DNA from: JAZDOT01 sp043798355
GTDB taxonomy: Bacteria > Patescibacteriota > Gracilibacteria > Peribacterales > Peribacteraceae
Direction of reading: 5' to 3'
DNA length: 64,000 bases
Assembly: GCA_043798355.1 (NCBI GenBank)
Contig: JAZDOT010000047.1
Location: 9,908-73,907 of the forward strand
Each line of letters opens with the position of its first letter. Position 1 is the first letter of the stretch. The notes under the pieces are model-generated. The model worked only from the letters and a program-made list of their open reading frames with translations. It was not told where the DNA came from and searched no databases. This document shows positions 34,054 to 41,266 of the stretch, one piece after another. The position numbers and the translations under genes were made by a program.

Positions 34054-35564
34054 TCCTCCTGGAGATGTCCGAGGACTTCGCGGAAGCGGAAGTACTCGAC
34101 GAGTCGGAGTCCCGACCAGCGTCCCAGCGCGATGTTCACGAAGATCGTTGCGAGGATGAGCTCAGGGTACGCGAGGATGAAGGACTGGAGGAGCGGCCAC
34201 TGGACGACGGCGACGCAGAGGAGCGAAGCGAGGATGGTCTGGGCCGTCCCGGCGACGGCGCTGCGCCAGCCTTCCTCGGCCTTGAGACTGAGGAAGCTCT
34301 CCGTGAGCGTCGACATGATGAGGAGAATGAAGATGGTATCCCGCTCGTACGTAACGCCGAACGCTGCGGAAGCAGAGAGGAGGAGGAGCAGGGTGATACT
34401 GACCGCGCAGATGACGATCGCCATGCGCGGCACGTGGAGGAGCCGGAAGTGCGCAACGAGCGCGCGCGTCGTGTAGCCGGCGAAGAGGATGATCAGAAGG
34501 AACATGACGCCCACCTGCCATCCCAGCGCGAGGAAGCTCAGGGTCACGATGGACGGGGTGAAGAGGCCGAACGTCGTCAATCCGATCACCTGCCGGAGGA
34601 ATGCGAGGATCGTCGCGATGATGGGAAGGATCAGGAGCAAAATGACGGTCTGGCTGGAAACGCCGTGCGTCAGCATGTAGTTCACGAGCGAGGACAACAC
34701 GTTCCATGGACGGATGGCGACGGCGGACGCGTCGATCACACGAACATCGATGTCGCGCTTCGAAAGTTCCTCCAGGAATGCGGGGATGTCCTTCTCTGTT
34801 AAGAGCGGATTGATGGACTCTTTGCGCGTCAGCACGATGCTGTCCGGCTTGAGCACCGCGAAGGGGCCGCCCGCCGTCCGCGCGAGGACGGCGAGACTGC
34901 GGCTGGTGATCACGATGATGTACTGTTTCTCGAGAAAGGGTATGCCGCTCGTGTCGGCCGCGTTCATGAGCGCCTGGAGACCGGATGCGGGATCGTCTGT
35001 CCAGAGCACAACCGCTTGCGCTCCGGCGACGGCATCAATATTTGCGCCGATAACGGTGGCGAGCGGTTCAGAGGCGGATCCGTCTTTCTCGGCGGGACGC
35101 AGCACGAGAAGGTAGACGCCCGCCTCCTTCGCCTGTTCCTGATGGAGAGCAATCTTCTCCTCCGTCACATCGGACGTATCGGCAATCAGGACAATCTTCC
35201 GCTCGAACACCACAACTGTATGCTGCTTCTCCACCTCGTACTCCTGACCAGAGATGGTGGTGCGGATGACGAGTCGGAAGACGATGGTGCCCGGCTTCTC
35301 GGGCGTGTAGACCGCCTCCACCGTATCGCTCGCGCGCGCGGAGCGGTCACGATACCACCGGTACGTCGTGTTCTCGCCCAGCCCCTGCGTCTGTGATGCA
35401 TCCAGAACGATCGTCCGTCCGACGACGATGTTGTCGGGACCCGTGATGACCGCAGTGACGGGGCCGGATGTTCCGGAGGGTTCCTGAGGTTCGCTGGACT
35501 GTGCGAATACGGGAGAGAAACCGATGCAGACCAGCAAAGAGAGGACGAGGAAGGCGTTCTTCAT
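34050..35564 (-). CDS. 7TM membrane protein of the transglutaminase-associated type
   Basis: The 504-residue product has a signal peptide (MKNAFLVLSLLVCIGFSPVFA), an Ig/PKD-like extracellular domain (VTAVITGPDNIVVGRTIVLDA, about 35-125), an alpha/beta domain (KIVLIADTSDVTEEK onward) and then seven hydrophobic helices (about 310-490), including TTFGLFTPSIVTLSFLALGW. The helices resemble the 7TM domain that in other bacteria is fused to an inactive transglutaminase and encoded beside an ATP-grasp glutamate ligase. The next gene, overlapping by 4 nt, is such a ligase. I chose the ATG at 35564: a TATACT box lies 8 nt before it. Confidence 0.8.
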   Translation of the reverse strand: MKNAFLVLSLLVCIGFSPVFAQSSEPQEPSGTSGPVTAVITGPDNIVVGRTIVLDASQTQGLGENTTYRWYRDRSARASDTVEAVYTPEKPGTIVFRLVIRTTISGQEYEVEKQHTVVVFERKIVLIADTSDVTEEKIALHQEQAKEAGVYLLVLRPAEKDGSASEPLATVIGANIDAVAGAQAVVLWTDDPASGLQALMNAADTSGIPFLEKQYIIVITSRSLAVLARTAGGPFAVLKPDSIVLTRKESINPLLTEKDIPAFLEELSKRDIDVRVIDASAVAIRPWNVLSSLVNYMLTHGVSSQTVILLLILPIIATILAFLRQVIGLTTFGLFTPSIVTLSFLALGWQVGVMFLLIILFAGYTTRALVAHFRLLHVPRMAIVICAVSITLLLLLSASAAFGVTYERDTIFILLIMSTLTESFLSLKAEEGWRSAVAGTAQTILASLLCVAVVQWPLLQSFILAYPELILATIFVNIALGRWSGLRLVEYFRFREVLGHLQEE

Positions 35565-35663
35565 AGGCATGCAGTATAGCGCCCCGTGCGCGTCACGCAC
35601 GTACGTCGGAGATCTTTGTGGAATGAAAACGTTGGCTCAGAAAAGGCAATCTGACTGAAACGC

Positions 35664-35692
35664 TTGTCTCCCTTATGGAAAGTAATTAGGCT
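35664..35692 (+). promoter_or_regulatory. Promoter of the ATP-grasp gene at 35702
   Basis: TTGTCT (35664-35669), a 17-nt spacer and TAGGCT (35687-35692) lie 9 nt before the ATG. Confidence 0.65.
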
Positions 35693-35701
35693 TCCTCTAC
35701 G

Positions 35702-36667
35702 ATGAAATTAATCGCTGTGTTCTTCAATGAGCCAAACTTCCTCGATGATCCTTTCGACGAGGAAGAGTACCGGATCGCCTACCGGCAGATTGGGGAGCTC
35801 TTCGAAACGCGGGGCGGACGTTTCGCCATCGTCCGAAGTCCCGAGTCCTACCGCGGCGGGAATACGTTCAAGGGGGGGTGGATCTTCCGGGATGGCGAAT
35901 TCCAGAGGACTGAGGACATCCTCACGCCCGCCGTCATCTTCAACCGCGGATCGTTCCTCGGCGATGGCAAGGCCGTCGTAGTCAATGACCCGGAACTGGA
36001 AACGCTTTGCACTGACAAAGCACAAACGTACGCACTCTTCCCCCACCTGTTCCCTCTCACGAAAACAGTCCACACCAAAGAGGAAGCAACGGCCTTTCTC
36101 CGCTTGATCCCGACCGCGATGGCTGTTGCCAAACCCATCGACGAAGAGGCGGGGCGGGGCGTGTTCATCCTCCCCAAGAAACAAATCCTGAAAGCGATTC
36201 CATCGTACCCATACCTGCTGCAGGAATTCATCGACACGTCCGCGGGCATCCCCGGCATCACGGAGGCGATCCACGACTTCCGCATCATCGGTATACGCGG
36301 CAAGCCTGTTGTCGCATACGTCCGCATGGCGAAACCCGGAAGTTACCTCGCGAACGTCGCCCGGGGGGCGACGATGCGGGAGGTGCCGCTCCCAACTGTC
36401 CCGCCCGAACCCATGCGCATCTTCGAGGAAGTGGATGCCGCTCTTCAGCGCTTTCCCGACCGCCTGTACTCCGTGGATACCGGCCGGGACAGAAGCGGCG
36501 TCTGGAAAATCATCGAGCTCAATACCAAACCGGGGACGTCCGTCATGGAGCAGGACCCCGGCACCCGCCGCTACCTCACGGGCATCGTCGAACTGCTCCT
36601 GTCGGTTGCGGAGAAATCGCCGTACAGCCATGAGCCCTTAGCTATCAGCCATCAGTCTTCATCATAA
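35702..36667 (+). CDS. ATP-grasp ligase (glutathione synthetase-like)
   Basis: The 321-residue product shows AVAKPIDEEAGRGVFIL (ATP loop), YLLQEFIDTSAGIPGI, a DFRIIGIRGKPVVAYVR core strand, and WKIIELNTKPGTSVM with the metal ligands, so it is a complete ATP-grasp enzyme. Members join an acid to an amine; substrates cannot be named. It is divergent from the 7TM/ATP-grasp-QEGLA operon, which suggests a shared pathway. The last 14 residues (YSHEPLAISHQSSS) are encoded by a heptamer array, so the conserved protein ends before them. Confidence 0.85.
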   Translation: MKLIAVFFNEPNFLDDPFDEEEYRIAYRQIGELFETRGGRFAIVRSPESYRGGNTFKGGWIFRDGEFQRTEDILTPAVIFNRGSFLGDGKAVVVNDPELETLCTDKAQTYALFPHLFPLTKTVHTKEEATAFLRLIPTAMAVAKPIDEEAGRGVFILPKKQILKAIPSYPYLLQEFIDTSAGIPGITEAIHDFRIIGIRGKPVVAYVRMAKPGSYLANVARGATMREVPLPTVPPEPMRIFEEVDAALQRFPDRLYSVDTGRDRSGVWKIIELNTKPGTSVMEQDPGTRRYLTGIVELLLSVAEKSPYSHEPLAISHQSSS

Positions 36668-36715
36668 GACGACCACCGCAAATGATTGCTAAAGGCTCAT
36701 GGCTCATGGCTAACA
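36629..36715. repeat. Two heptamer arrays around the end of the ATP-grasp gene
   Basis: 36629-36663 has five units (CATGAGC, CCTTAGC and variants) and encodes the tail of the ATP-grasp protein. 36688-36715 has four units of type GCTCATG and stops just before the end of the minus-strand RelA/SpoT gene. Confidence 0.8.
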
Positions 36716-36716
36716 A

Positions 36717-38630
36717 TTACACTTTCACTCCTGTCAGCCATCGCGCCTTCACTCTCCGTTCGGGGTTCGCGAGCGAGAGCAGCTTACACTTTTCGCGGTG
36801 GAGAATCACTTCCCCGGAGCGGCTGACGACGCCGATGATCTTCTCCCGCTTGCCCTCGGAGGGCTTGCAGCACTTCGCGTAGCGGATGGGCATCGGGAGC
36901 CCGCTCTCGATCTCCACGAGCGCATCTTTCCGCTGTCTGCGGTGCAGAGGGGAGGACGAGGCGGCATCGGAAAAATCCACCTTCTTGAGCGCTCTGAGAT
37001 GGGACAGAACCACCGTGACTTTCTCCGCCTCCTGCCCGATCTTCATGAGGAGATCTTCCCGCTTCACGAGAGGCAGCACCGTCTGATCAAAGAACCGGAA
37101 AACGGAGAGATCCGTATCGAGGGGCGGAAGGTGATGCTTCGCGAGTTCCGCATTCGTAATTTCCTTGCCGCGTACGATGAATTCATCCCGGCGCTCGGCA
37201 TAGAGGTGCCGCTTCAGCTTGGAACGGGAAGACGCCATGTGGAGGAGCTGCATCCACTGCGGGGAGGGACGGGGCGAGCTGAACTTCTGCACCTCGACGA
37301 CATCGCCGTTCTCGAGCGTGTGATCGAGGGGAACGATAGAGCCATTCACTTTGGCGGACTTGAACGCGAGTCCGAGATCGGTATGGACCTGGAACGCGAA
37401 ATCGAGCGGCGTGGCTCCTTCGGGCAGTTCGATGATTTCCCCCTTCGGCGTGAGGACGAAGATGTGATCCGCGAAAACCGGCTGACCTGAACCGGCGGCA
37501 ACCTCCTCCTGCGAAGAGAGCATGGCATGGAGCTGCGCGTGCTCCATGGCTGCGCGCGTCGCACCGTGCTCCTTGTAGCTCCAGTGCGCGGCGATACCGT
37601 ACTTGGCTTCGCGGTGCATCGTCTCAGAACGGATCTGCACCTCAATGAACGTGTCCTGAGGTGCTGCGGGGAGCTGCGCGAGCGTGGTATGGAGACTCTG
37701 GTAGCCGTTCGGCTTCGGGAAGGCGATGTAGTCCTTGAAGCGGTTCGCGACGGGGCGGCCGACCTGGTGCAGAACACCCAGCACCCGGTAGCACTCCTCG
37801 GCCGTCGGAACGATGAGGCGGATAGCGAAGAGATCCCTGACATCTTCCACGTGCGTGATGCTCTTCGCGCACATCTTCCGGAAGATGCTGTAGGTCTCCT
37901 TCTCGCGGTACTCCATGGAAGCTTGCATCCCCTGCTCGCCGATCGTGCGCACCAGTTCCCGCGCCGTCCGTTCGAGGAACCCTCCTTTTTTCTCCCGCAC
38001 CTGTGCGAGTTGTTCCTGGATGCGCTCCGCATCGGAAGGGTAGCAGATGGGGAATGCCTTACGTTCGAGACAGTGCTTGAGCGCGTAGATACCGAGGCGC
38101 GCCGCCACGGGGGCAAAGAGGTTGAGGACGTCACTGGCGACCCTCCTCGCCTCCTCACCGGTCTTCTCTGAGAACTGATCCAGGAGCCGACAGCGGTCGC
38201 AGAGCGTGATGAGGATGACATGCAGATCGTCGGAGACGCTGAGAAGCATCAGACGCAGATCTTCGATGGAGTTCCGGCGGCTCTTCAGCGTCACATTGGA
38301 AAGGAGGTGGACCTCGCCCACGATGGAACGCACCTTCGGCCCGAACTGCTCCGCGATGTCGACGAGGGTCATCCCGTTTTTCGTGCGGAGCGCGTGGTGC
38401 AACAGAGCCGCGATGATGGCGTCTTCGTCCGGCTGGAACGGGAGAAGGATCTCAAAAACCCCCAGCACATGTTCGAGGATGGATCCTCCGGCCCAGTGTT
38501 CCCCCTTGCCGACAAGCTCCTGCGCAATGCTGAATGCACGCATAACGCGGTCCGAATCGAAACCTTTCTTTTCAGCTTCGATGCGCTTGATGGCAGCCGT
38601 GAATTCGGCAGTAGTCATAGACATGGACAC
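36717..38630 (-). CDS. RelA/SpoT-type (p)ppGpp synthetase with degenerate hydrolase domain
   Basis: The 637-residue protein keeps the RSH order. The N-terminal HD domain has lost its signature: AALLHHALRTK where hydrolases have LLHDxxED. The synthetase domain (about 230-370) is intact (YREKETYSIFRKM, DVRDLFAIRLIVPT, FKDYIAFPKPNGYQSLHTTL, EVQIRSETMHREAKYG). A TGS domain (IFVLTPKGEIIELPEGATPLD) and a short Cys-containing C-terminal module (YAKCCKPSEG, REKCKLL) follow, but no ACT domain. It should make ppGpp but probably cannot degrade it. The start could be any of three close Met codons (38630, 38624, 38618). Confidence 0.93.
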   Translation of the reverse strand: MSMSMTTAEFTAAIKRIEAEKKGFDSDRVMRAFSIAQELVGKGEHWAGGSILEHVLGVFEILLPFQPDEDAIIAALLHHALRTKNGMTLVDIAEQFGPKVRSIVGEVHLLSNVTLKSRRNSIEDLRLMLLSVSDDLHVILITLCDRCRLLDQFSEKTGEEARRVASDVLNLFAPVAARLGIYALKHCLERKAFPICYPSDAERIQEQLAQVREKKGGFLERTARELVRTIGEQGMQASMEYREKETYSIFRKMCAKSITHVEDVRDLFAIRLIVPTAEECYRVLGVLHQVGRPVANRFKDYIAFPKPNGYQSLHTTLAQLPAAPQDTFIEVQIRSETMHREAKYGIAAHWSYKEHGATRAAMEHAQLHAMLSSQEEVAAGSGQPVFADHIFVLTPKGEIIELPEGATPLDFAFQVHTDLGLAFKSAKVNGSIVPLDHTLENGDVVEVQKFSSPRPSPQWMQLLHMASSRSKLKRHLYAERRDEFIVRGKEITNAELAKHHLPPLDTDLSVFRFFDQTVLPLVKREDLLMKIGQEAEKVTVVLSHLRALKKVDFSDAASSSPLHRRQRKDALVEIESGLPMPIRYAKCCKPSEGKREKIIGVVSRSGEVILHREKCKLLSLANPERRVKARWLTGVKV

Positions 38631-38651
38631 CCGAGGGAAGGAACTGGAATG

Positions 38652-39104
38652 CTACTCCGCTTTCCTCTCCAATTCCAGTGTCACCGGCCCATCGTTGATC
38701 AAGGAAACCTCCATCTCTGCGCCAAAAACCCCCGCTTCCACTTTTTTGATCCCGCTCGACTTCAAGAGAGAAATGAATGTCTCATAGAGCTTCTCGGCAT
38801 CCACCGGAGGAGCAGCCAGCGTGTAGTCCGGCCGGTTGCCGTTTGCAATGTCCGCTGCGAGCGTGAATTGGGAAATAACCAGGACCTCGCCGCCGATATC
38901 GAGAATGCTCCAATCGTTGACCTTGCCGCTGTCACTATCGAATAATCTGAGTTTCGATACTTTCTCCGCTAACCATTTCGCTTCAATTTCGGAATCCCCT
39001 TTCATGACTCCGAGAAAGAGAAGATACCCTTGAGCGATTGCCCCGACGGTTTTTCCGTCGACGTTCACCTGAGCCTGAAGAACACGCTGGAGGAGGAGAC
39101 GCAT
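38652..39104 (-). CDS. dtd: D-aminoacyl-tRNA deacylase
   Basis: The 150-residue protein has the DTD motifs LVISQFTLAAD (about 74-84) and LINDGPVTLELE near the end, where the cross-subunit Gly-cisPro dipeptide lies. It frees tRNA from D-amino acids and glycine mischarging and works as a cytoplasmic homodimer. The length is normal. The ATG at 39104 is 9 nt after TACAAT. dtd next to a RelA/SpoT gene is a common order in bacteria, which supports both calls. Confidence 0.96.
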   Translation of the reverse strand: MRLLLQRVLQAQVNVDGKTVGAIAQGYLLFLGVMKGDSEIEAKWLAEKVSKLRLFDSDSGKVNDWSILDIGGEVLVISQFTLAADIANGNRPDYTLAAPPVDAEKLYETFISLLKSSGIKKVEAGVFGAEMEVSLINDGPVTLELERKAE

Positions 39105-39200
39105 TTGGAAACTATTGTAACGGAAACGACCGTCACGATCCCAAGAATGGAAAAAGATATTGACCTCTATCTTTATAATAAATGCTAAGATATGTTCAAT

Positions 39201-39779
39201 ATGAGATTTGTCTTGGCTCTGATAGCAGTCCTATTAATCGGGATAGATGCAATAGTGGTGATAAAATTAATTGAGTCGCACATTAAGAAATCCGATAATG
39301 TTCATGTTTGGTTTCAAATGTTCTCAATGCTAATCGCAGTATCGGCAATATTTTTCCCAATGTACCAAAACCACAAACAGGACATGTGCAAGTATAGAAC
39401 CGAACTAACAACAAAAATTGTTGAACTTACAACGGAACTATCCTATGCAATTCGTATTGATATGGGGATTCCATATATTTGCTACATTCCTGATGACAGG
39501 GGAGATCTAAAAAACGTCCCCGAAAGGGAATATCAGATATATACAAAATTTCGCTTGAACGCCCAACTCGTTAAGCACTATATGAATTCAATGAATCATT
39601 CGAAAGAGACAGCAGATGCATTCAATTCTTTCATAAATAATATCAAGAAGCTTGAGAGTAAATGTGGAAAAAAAGATGCTAACTTCCACGAGACTTGGCG
39701 TGACGTCGATGAATCCGGAGATGCTTTTCTTACCAGAATTTCTAGATATTCTAGTGAATGCTTCGAGTCGTTTTTTTAA
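39201..39779 (+). CDS. AT-rich orphan with two membrane helices
   Basis: The 192-residue product begins MRFVLALIAVLLIGIDAIVV, then a second helix (VWFQMFSMLIAVSAIFFPMY), then a charged cytoplasmic or external helical part without motifs. It is much more AT-rich than its neighbours and uses codons such as AAA, ATA and AAT freely, so it was probably acquired. I chose the ATG at 39201 over that at 39192 because TAAGAT (39186-39191) would otherwise abut the start. No family is recognised. Confidence 0.7.
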   Translation: MRFVLALIAVLLIGIDAIVVIKLIESHIKKSDNVHVWFQMFSMLIAVSAIFFPMYQNHKQDMCKYRTELTTKIVELTTELSYAIRIDMGIPYICYIPDDRGDLKNVPEREYQIYTKFRLNAQLVKHYMNSMNHSKETADAFNSFINNIKKLESKCGKKDANFHETWRDVDESGDAFLTRISRYSSECFESFF

Positions 39780-39886
39780 AAAAATCAGGAAGCAATATCT
39801 GTTGCTTTGTGAAATGAAACACCTACAATTTGACATTCACCTCTCTTATTTTCTTATCTCTCACACAAAAGAAGTGTTCAGAATTG

Positions 39887-39914
39887 TTGACGCAGCCGCT
39901 CTTGTCAGTAGAAT
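39887..39914 (+). promoter_or_regulatory. rplJ-rplL promoter
   Basis: TTGACG (39887-39892), a 16-nt spacer and TAGAAT (39909-39914) place the transcript start near 39921, at the first base of the L10 leader. Confidence 0.75.
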
Positions 39915-39920
39915 AGCCAC

Positions 39921-40062
39921 TGTCCGAAGACCGAGGGCATTAGGCTGATGGCCGAAGGTAAGTCCCTCCGAGGCATACAGCAGCGGTTACATGGCTCCGG
40001 CTAAGTGATTCGTGCCGTGTGCCTCGCTGGTCTCCCGGACAAACTGAAGGGAGACCTTTTTT
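39921..40062 (+). ncRNA. Ribosomal protein L10 leader
   Basis: The RNA has the purine-rich CCGAAGACCGAGGGCA and GCCGAAGG internal-loop pieces and the CTCCGAGGC segment typical of the leader bound by the L10(L12)4 complex. It lies between a promoter and an intrinsic terminator upstream of rplJ. Excess L10-L12 would bind it and favour termination, which is autoregulation by attenuation. The family match is by eye. Confidence 0.8.
40029..40062 (+). terminator. Attenuator terminator of the L10 leader
   Basis: GGTCTCCC (40029-40036), a 12-nt loop, GGGAGACC (40049-40056) and six T form a strong intrinsic terminator about 80 nt before rplJ. Confidence 0.88.
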
Positions 40063-40081
40063 ATACCATATGTCCCCCTAA

Positions 40082-40140
40082 CCCTTCGGCGCTTAGCGCC
40101 TCAGGGCAAGCCCTAATCCTAACCCTATCCCTAACCCTAC
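40082..40140. repeat. CCTTCGG element followed by CCCTAA-type hexamers
   Basis: 40082-40110 is a CCCTTCGGCGC ... CCTCAGGGCAAG element. 40111-40140 holds five hexamers (CCCTAA, TCCTAA, CCCTAT and so on) ending one base before the rplJ ATG. Confidence 0.75.
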
Positions 40141-40141
40141 C

Positions 40142-40678
40142 ATGGCTGTCACCCGCCAACAGAAGAAAGAGCAACTCGCCGTCCTCAAGGATAAGCTCAA
40201 GAAGTCACAGTCCGTCATGTTCGCGCACTTCATCGGCATGAACGTCCTCGATACCAGTGAACTGCGACGCAAGCTGAAGGAGAAGGACGCCGAGATGAAG
40301 GTCGCGAAGAAGACCCTCATGCAGATCGCCGCCAAAGAGACGGGATTGCCGGAAGTGCCTGAATCCTCCCTCACGGGACCGATCTCCTGCATCTTCAGTT
40401 ACACGGACCCCCTCTCCGGCGCGCAGGTCGCCTTCACATTCGGAAAAGCGCACGCGCAGGTGAAACTCCTCGGCGGGATTTTTGACGGCCGCGTCCTTTC
40501 GAAGGAAGAGGCGCTGGAGATGGCCATGATGCCGGGCCGCGAAGTGCTGCTCGCGACCTTCGCGTCCATGATCCGCGCCCCTCTCTATCAGTTTGCCGGC
40601 ATGTGCGCCTCCCCGCTCACCGGTTTCGCCCGCGCCCTGTCCGAGCTTGCTAAGAAACAACCCGCCCTCCAAGCGTAG
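40142..40678 (+). CDS. rplJ: Ribosomal protein uL10
   Basis: The 178-residue protein has the L10 N-terminal domain (MAVTRQQKKEQLAVLKDKL, SVMFAHFIGM, LRRKLKEKDAEMKVAKKTLM) and the C-terminal helix that holds L7/L12 dimers. It forms the base of the ribosomal stalk. The start follows one base after a hexamer array, without a Shine-Dalgarno sequence. An L10 leader precedes it and rplL follows. Confidence 0.96.
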   Translation: MAVTRQQKKEQLAVLKDKLKKSQSVMFAHFIGMNVLDTSELRRKLKEKDAEMKVAKKTLMQIAAKETGLPEVPESSLTGPISCIFSYTDPLSGAQVAFTFGKAHAQVKLLGGIFDGRVLSKEEALEMAMMPGREVLLATFASMIRAPLYQFAGMCASPLTGFARALSELAKKQPALQA

Positions 40679-40679
40679 T

Positions 40680-40707
40680 AATTATCAATTATCAATTCTT
40701 CATTCTC
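40680..40707. repeat. Heptamer array between rplJ and rplL
   Basis: Four units drift from AATTATC to CATTCTC directly after the rplJ stop. Confidence 0.8.
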
Positions 40708-40722
40708 TTCCCCCCCTCCCTC

Positions 40723-41133
40723 ATGGCTGACGAAGCAGCAACCATCACCCTCTCCGCGAAAGAGAAAGCCGTCATCGATGCACTCGAGAAGCTCAACGTC
40801 ATCGAGCTCAATACCGTCGTGAAGTACATGGAGAAGACGTACGGTATCTCCGCTGCCGCTCCGGTTGCGATCGCCGCCGCTCCCGCCGCAGGAGGGGGAG
40901 CAGCAGCCGAGGCCGATGAGAAGAGCGCCTATAACCTGGAGCTCACGGACTCCGGCGCCCAGAAGATCGCCGTCATCAAGGTCGTCCGCGAGATCACCGG
41001 TCTCCCGCTGGGCGAGGCCAAGGCCGCCGTCGACGGCGCCCCGAAGGTGCTCAAGGAAGGCGTCCCCAAGGCCGAGGCGGAAGAGATGAAGAAGAAGCTG
41101 GAGGCCGCCGGTGCGAAGGTCACACTGAAATAA
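40723..41133 (+). CDS. rplL: Ribosomal protein bL12 (L7/L12)
   Basis: The 136-residue protein has the N-terminal dimerisation part, an Ala/Gly hinge (AAPAAGGGAAAE) and the conserved C-terminal domain (KIAVIKVVREITGLPLGEAK, then EAEEMKKKLEAAGAKVTLK). It recruits translation factors as the flexible stalk. It is slightly longer than usual at the N-terminus. Stop and palindrome at 41152 suggest the end of the operon. Confidence 0.97.
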   Translation: MADEAATITLSAKEKAVIDALEKLNVIELNTVVKYMEKTYGISAAAPVAIAAAPAAGGGAAAEADEKSAYNLELTDSGAQKIAVIKVVREITGLPLGEAKAAVDGAPKVLKEGVPKAEAEEMKKKLEAAGAKVTLK

Positions 41134-41151
41134 CATGTTCATAGGATCATG

Positions 41152-41205
41152 TGTAGAGACGCACCGCCGGTGCGTCTCTACATCGCCGTAACCGATCTTT
41201 TTTTT
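41152..41205. repeat. Perfect 31-nt palindrome and T-run after rplL
   Basis: 41152-41182 is a perfect inverted repeat with one central base (TGTAGAGACGCACCG, C, mirror arm). Eight T follow only at 41198, so termination is possible but not classical. Palindromes with GTAGAGACGC arms are dispersed repeats in some cyanobacteria. Confidence 0.8.
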
Positions 41206-41266
41206 GAAACACCGGCGGCGCGCATTCCCCTACCACCGTCCCCTCCCACCCGCTACACTCTTTACT

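Noticed and set aside
40029..40062. A riboswitch before rplJ
   Set aside because: The gene context and the sequence pieces fit the protein-bound L10 leader; no ligand-binding riboswitch core is visible.
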